Positions 61,099 through 64,000 of a stretch of DNA of 64,000 nt are shown one piece after another. The stretch spans positions 4,001,001 to 4,065,000 of the forward strand of contig NZ_CP062167.1 in NCBI RefSeq assembly GCF_014844055.1, given 5' to 3'. Each line of letters starts with the position of its first letter. Position 1 is the first letter of the stretch. The translations under genes and the position numbers were made by a program. Under the pieces are notes generated by a model. That model ran no database searches. It was not told the origin of the DNA and saw nothing but the letters and a program-made list of their open reading frames with translations. Origin of the DNA: Aureimonas sp. OT7. Its GTDB lineage: Bacteria > Pseudomonadota > Alphaproteobacteria > Rhizobiales > Rhizobiaceae.

Positions 61099-61944
61099 TC
61101 ACGCCCCCATGAAGGCGCGGAACCGGTCCGCCCAGTCCTTGTGCCAGCGTGATAGCGGCGGCCGGTTGCGGATCACGTCCTCGGCCGCCCATTGGATCCG
61201 CTTTTCGTCGATGTCGCGCGTGACCTCGTTGTCGGGGCAGAGGATGTAGAAATCGCCGTCCGACAGACGCGCCATCATGAAATCCACCGTCTCCTCCGCC
61301 GTCCAGGCGGCATCCGGCTTGTCCCGACGCCCGCGGGCCGTCAACCCGGTGAAGACGAAACCGGGGATCAGCAGGGCCGCCGTCACAACGCCTCCCTCAC
61401 GCTCCCGCAGCTCATGCGCCAGCGCCTCGGTGAACGTCTTAACCCCGGCCTTCGAGACATTGTAGGCAGGGTCGCCGGGCGGCGTGGTGATGCCCTGCTT
61501 GGACCCCGTATTGATGATCAGGCCCGGTTCGCCATGCTCCAGCATGGCGGGTCCGAATGCCCGCGTACCATTGATGACCCCGCCCAGATTGACCGACAGG
61601 ACGGCATCCCAGTTCCGTTCCTCGCCGAAGATCGAGGAGCCGGGTTGGATGCCGGCGTTGTTCATCAGCACATGGATCGGGCCCAGCGTCCGCTCCAGAT
61701 GCGCGGCAGTCTTCGCCAGCCCGGCCCTGTCCGTCACGTCGCAGGCGGCCGCCGCCACATTGAGATCGGCGCCGGCCTCCTTCTCGAGCAGGTCCAGCGC
61801 CTCGGCCAGCGGCTCCATGTCCCGGTCCACGATGGCCACGTTCATGCCCTCGGCCAGGAACCGGCGGGCGGCGGCAAGGCCGATGCCGGCCGCCCCGCCC
61901 ATCACGACCGCGTTGTGGTTGGGGACAATTGCGGGGTGCGGCAT
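61099..61944 (-). CDS. Short-chain dehydrogenase with unusual long C-terminus
   Basis: A 281-residue SDR with VVMGGAAGIG (residues 13-22), NNAG, GSKQG and the catalytic pair in YNVSKAG. The start (ATG 61944) has CCGGAG 6 nt upstream. The tail of about 75 residues with WTAEETVDFMMARLSDGDFYILCPDNEVTRDIDEKRIQW is longer than normal and seen in a SDR subgroup. It is transcribed away from the cobalamin riboswitch. The substrate is unknown. Confidence 0.86.
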   Translation of the reverse strand: MPHPAIVPNHNAVVMGGAAGIGLAAARRFLAEGMNVAIVDRDMEPLAEALDLLEKEAGADLNVAAAACDVTDRAGLAKTAAHLERTLGPIHVLMNNAGIQPGSSIFGEERNWDAVLSVNLGGVINGTRAFGPAMLEHGEPGLIINTGSKQGITTPPGDPAYNVSKAGVKTFTEALAHELREREGGVVTAALLIPGFVFTGLTARGRRDKPDAAWTAEETVDFMMARLSDGDFYILCPDNEVTRDIDEKRIQWAAEDVIRNRPPLSRWHKDWADRFRAFMGA

Positions 61945-62054
61945 GAACAACTCCGGTGGATCAATCGTTTCGGTCCCGCCTTTTTCGGACAGGAGGCCCG
62001 CATTGGCAAGTTGCGGCCGGCGAGCCGACTGATTATCGTGACGCCCGATGGTCC

Positions 62055-62248
62055 CGTACCGCACCCTGCGGCTTCGGGCTAAGAGGGAATGCGAAGGGCC
62101 GACCCAATCCGGGGGCCCGTATCGTAGCCGACCCCGCGACTGTAGAGCGGAGAGGTTGTTCCACCGGCATGCCGGAAACGCCACTGGGCCACCGCCCGGG
62201 AAGGCAGGAAGCAACCGCTGACCCGCGAGCCAGGAGACCTGCCATCGC
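62055..62248 (+). promoter_or_regulatory. Cobalamin (B12) riboswitch upstream of cbtB-cbtA
   Basis: The highly conserved B12-box AGCCAGGAGACCTGCC is at 62228-62243. Upstream are the other conserved elements in order: GGGAA near 62085, CCCGCGACTGTAGAGCGG (about 62133-62150), CCACTGGGCC (62181-62190) and GGGAAGGC (62198-62205). Borders of the outer stem are approximate. Adenosylcobalamin binding should lower expression of the downstream genes, including cobP and cobW if co-transcribed. Confidence 0.92.
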
Positions 62249-62254
62249 TGAAGA

Positions 62255-62270
62255 GCGGCAATCCTGCCGC
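62255..62270 (+). promoter_or_regulatory. Hairpin between the riboswitch and the cbtB ribosome binding site
   Basis: GCGGCA-ATCC-TGCCGC is a perfect 6-bp stem, 5 nt before GGAGG (62276-62280), which precedes cbtB ATG by 10 nt. It is placed as an expression-platform element that could alternately pair with the aptamer or hide the ribosome binding site. No T-run follows, so translational control is favoured. Confidence 0.5.
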
Positions 62271-62290
62271 CGTCACGGAGGTTGAACCTT

Positions 62291-62467
62291 ATGACCGCGC
62301 ATTCCGCGTCGCAGACGCATGCTTCTTCGTCAGGGCGCATCGCAACCGCGCTCTTTGCCCTCGTTCTCGGTGCCTTCTTCGTCTATGGCGCGGGCTTCGC
62401 CGCCGCCGACGCGCTGCATGACACCGCACACGACGCGCGCCACGCCATGGGCCTTCCCTGCCACTGA
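62291..62467 (+). CDS. cbtB: CbtB: cobalt transporter small subunit
   Basis: A 58-residue protein with one hydrophobic helix (about residues 17-37) and a histidine-rich tail HDTAHDARHAMGLPCH. CbtB pairs with CbtA in B12-regulated cobalt uptake. The start codon follows GGAGGTTGAACCTT. Confidence 0.9.
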   Translation: MTAHSASQTHASSSGRIATALFALVLGAFFVYGAGFAAADALHDTAHDARHAMGLPCH

Positions 62468-62489
62468 ACCGGGATACAAGGAACGCACC

Positions 62490-63209
62490 ATGCTGGCACG
62501 AACCCTTATCGCGGCCCTCCTGGCCGGAATGCTGGCTGGCCTGGCGATCACGCCGGTCCAGTCGCTGAAGACAACTCCGCTCATCCTTGCCGCCGAAGTC
62601 TTCGAGGACGGCGGCGCACCTGCCCACGACCATGCTGCCGGCCTTTCCCTCGTTACGCCCGCCATGGCCCATGGCGGCGAGGGCGAGGAAAGCGCCACGC
62701 TGGTCGCCAGCCGCCTCGGTGGCACGGCGATGGCCAATATCGTGCTGGGCGCCGGCTTCGCACTGCTGCTGGCAGCAGCCAGCCTGGCCTTCGACAAACC
62801 GCTCACGGCCCGCAATGGCGCGGTCTGGGGCCTTGCCGGTTTCGGCGTGCTGACGCTCGCCCCCGCGCTGGGCCTGCCGCCCGAGCTGCCGGCAATGCCC
62901 GCCGCCGACCTCGGGGCGCGGCAAGCCTGGTGGTTGATGGCCGTGCTGTGCACCGGCGGGGGCCTGGCCGGCATCGTCCTGTCGCGGCGCACATGGCAAC
63001 GCCTGCTCGGCCTCGTGCTGATCGCGGCGCCCCTGTTCGTGCCGGCGCCGCACCCAGCGGAGCTCGCGAGCCCCATTCCGCCCAGCCTGGCGGCGGAGTT
63101 CGCCGTGGCGTCGCTGGCAACGTCCGCACTGTTCTGGGTGCTGATCGGCCTGTTCTCCGGATTGGTGCTCGACGCGATCCGGCGCACCGCCAGTCCGCAC
63201 CCGGCGTGA
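62490..63209 (+). CDS. cbtA: CbtA: cobalt transporter membrane subunit
   Basis: A 239-residue protein with five hydrophobic helices. His/Asp pairs before the second helix (APAHDHAAG, AMAHGGEG) resemble metal-binding sites, and QAWWLMAVLCTGGGLAGIVLS is conserved. CbtA forms the channel for cobalt. AAGGAAC precedes the ATG 62490; the stop overlaps cobP (GTGA). Confidence 0.9.
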   Translation: MLARTLIAALLAGMLAGLAITPVQSLKTTPLILAAEVFEDGGAPAHDHAAGLSLVTPAMAHGGEGEESATLVASRLGGTAMANIVLGAGFALLLAAASLAFDKPLTARNGAVWGLAGFGVLTLAPALGLPPELPAMPAADLGARQAWWLMAVLCTGGGLAGIVLSRRTWQRLLGLVLIAAPLFVPAPHPAELASPIPPSLAAEFAVASLATSALFWVLIGLFSGLVLDAIRRTASPHPA

Positions 63210-63718
63210 GGCGATCCGTTTTCGTGCTCGGCGGAGCGCGCTCCGGCAAGAGCGCCTTCGCCGAGCGGCTTGCCGACGCCAGTGAGCTCGAGCGGGTCTA
63301 CATCGCCACGGGGCAGGCCTTCGACGCCGAGATGGCGGCCCGCATCGAGGCGCATCGGCGCTCTCGCGGCGCCGGCTGGCGCACCGTGGAAGCACCGTGC
63401 GATCTGGCGCAGGCCATCGGCGCCGAGGCACGCCACGACCGCGTCCTGCTGGTGGACTGCCTGACGCTGTGGCTCAGCAACATCCTTCTGGCGGATCGCG
63501 ACATCGCCGCCGCCACCGAAGACCTGTGCCGGATGCTGGCAGCGGCGGATGGGACGATCATTCTCGTGTCCAACGAGGTCGGCCTTTCGATCGTGCCGGA
63601 AAACGCGCTGGCCCGCGCCTTCCGCGACCATTCCGGCCGCATGAACCAGACCATCGCAGCACTGGCCGACGAAGCCTGGTTCGTTGCCGCGGGGCTGCCG
63701 CTGAAACTGAAAGGATAG
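63206..63718 (+). CDS. cobP: CobP: adenosylcobinamide kinase / phosphate guanylyltransferase
   Basis: A 170-residue bifunctional enzyme. The GTG start at 63206 overlaps the cbtA stop. P-loop GGARSGKS (residues 9-16), the guanylylation-site region RIEAHRRSRGAGWRTVEAP, VDCLTLWLSN and VSNEVGLSIVPEN are conserved. It activates adenosylcobinamide to the GDP form used by CobS. Confidence 0.94.
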   Translation: MRRSVFVLGGARSGKSAFAERLADASELERVYIATGQAFDAEMAARIEAHRRSRGAGWRTVEAPCDLAQAIGAEARHDRVLLVDCLTLWLSNILLADRDIAAATEDLCRMLAAADGTIILVSNEVGLSIVPENALARAFRDHSGRMNQTIAALADEAWFVAAGLPLKLKG

Positions 63719-63723
63719 AAGAC

Positions 63724-64000
63724 ATGGCCCACAAGATCCCCGCAACGGTCATCACCGGCTTTCTCGGCGCCGGAAAGACGACGCTGATCCGCAATCTTCT
63801 CGCCGATGCCGGCGGCCGGCGCATTGCCCTCATCATCAACGAGTTCGGCGATCTGGGCGTCGACGGAGACGTGCTCCGCGCCTGTGCCGGCACCGCCTGC
63901 CGGGAAGAGGATATCGTGGAGCTGACGAATGGCTGCATCTGCTGCACCGTCGCCGACGACTTCATCCCCACGATGACGAAGCTTCTGGAGCGCGACGAGA
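63724..64000 (+). CDS. cobW: CobW: GTPase metallochaperone, N-terminal part (cut by window end)
   Basis: The first 92 residues are present. P-loop GFLGAGKTT (residues 12-20), the nucleotide/metal region INEFGDLGVDGD, and the metal-binding CxCC motif Cys71-Ile-Cys73-Cys74 are visible. CobW belongs to the COG0523 metallochaperones and is usually next to cobN. It starts 5 bp after cobP and probably belongs to the same riboswitch-controlled transcript. Confidence 0.92.
   Translation, partial: MAHKIPATVITGFLGAGKTTLIRNLLADAGGRRIALIINEFGDLGVDGDVLRACAGTACREEDIVELTNGCICCTVADDFIPTMTKLLERDE

Overview
The window is about 64 kb of GC-rich, densely coding DNA with tight operons, two tRNA genes, no rRNA, no insertion sequence and no CRISPR array. 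It looks chromosomal and alphaproteobacterial, most likely Hyphomicrobiales (Rhizobiales). The reasons are a rhizobial succinoglycan (exo) locus, a Rhodobacter-type opgGIHC operon, an HWE histidine kinase, P. denitrificans-style cob genes and TRAP transporters. The genus cannot be fixed from sequence reading alone.

Layout. 1-5042: end of an MFS carrier, a FadR-type regulator translationally coupled to a complete TRAP transporter (dctP-dctQ-dctM), and an exported Ntn-type C-N hydrolase behind a structured leader. 5039-8959 (minus): a four-gene operon of an NtaA-type flavin monooxygenase plus a sulfonate/nitrate-type ABC importer. 9080-14164: endonuclease III with a membrane protein, a cupin with two short-chain dehydrogenases (one without catalytic Tyr/Lys), and a PoxB-like pyruvate oxidase. 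14276-14592: tRNA-Thr and tRNA-Phe. 14687-19111: housekeeping and signalling genes (DUF3750, GAF-HWE kinase, lone receiver, SH3 protein, GlsB-type membrane protein, metallophosphatase).

19117-34132: an exo cluster in the gene order of the Sinorhizobium meliloti succinoglycan locus (exoP, O, M, A, L, K, W, U, X, Y, F, Q, Z). All seven priming and chain-building sugar transferases expected for the octasaccharide are present. The positions where S. meliloti has exoN, exoH-exoI-exoT and exoV are empty, so no flippase, succinyltransferase or pyruvyltransferase lies in the window. A repeated near-palindromic motif lies before exoL, exoW and exoY, with a weaker copy near exoZ.

34472-41106: lutABC lactate oxidation genes, pabB-pabA with a short DHFR-like gene, and Crp/Fnr and MarR regulators. 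41214-46528: opgG-opgI-opgH-opgC for osmoregulated periplasmic glucans, then a DUF3329 protein. 46539-64000: a large cobalamin region holding ring methylation (cobI, cobJ fused to cbiG, cobM, cobK, cobL), amidation (cobB, cobQ), aminopropanol-arm and nucleotide-loop assembly (cobC, cobD, cobP, cobS, cobT), a CbiX chelatase with an Fe-S motif and a histidine tail, and a cobalamin riboswitch ahead of the cobalt transporter cbtB-cbtA, cobP and cobW. The last gene is cut by the window end. The region mixes early-cobalt markers (CbiX, CbiG) with late-insertion ones (CobW, usually next to cobN).

The most notable points are the pared-down but collinear exo locus, its shared operator-like motif, the hybrid cobalamin set, and several structured intergenic elements with no assigned function.
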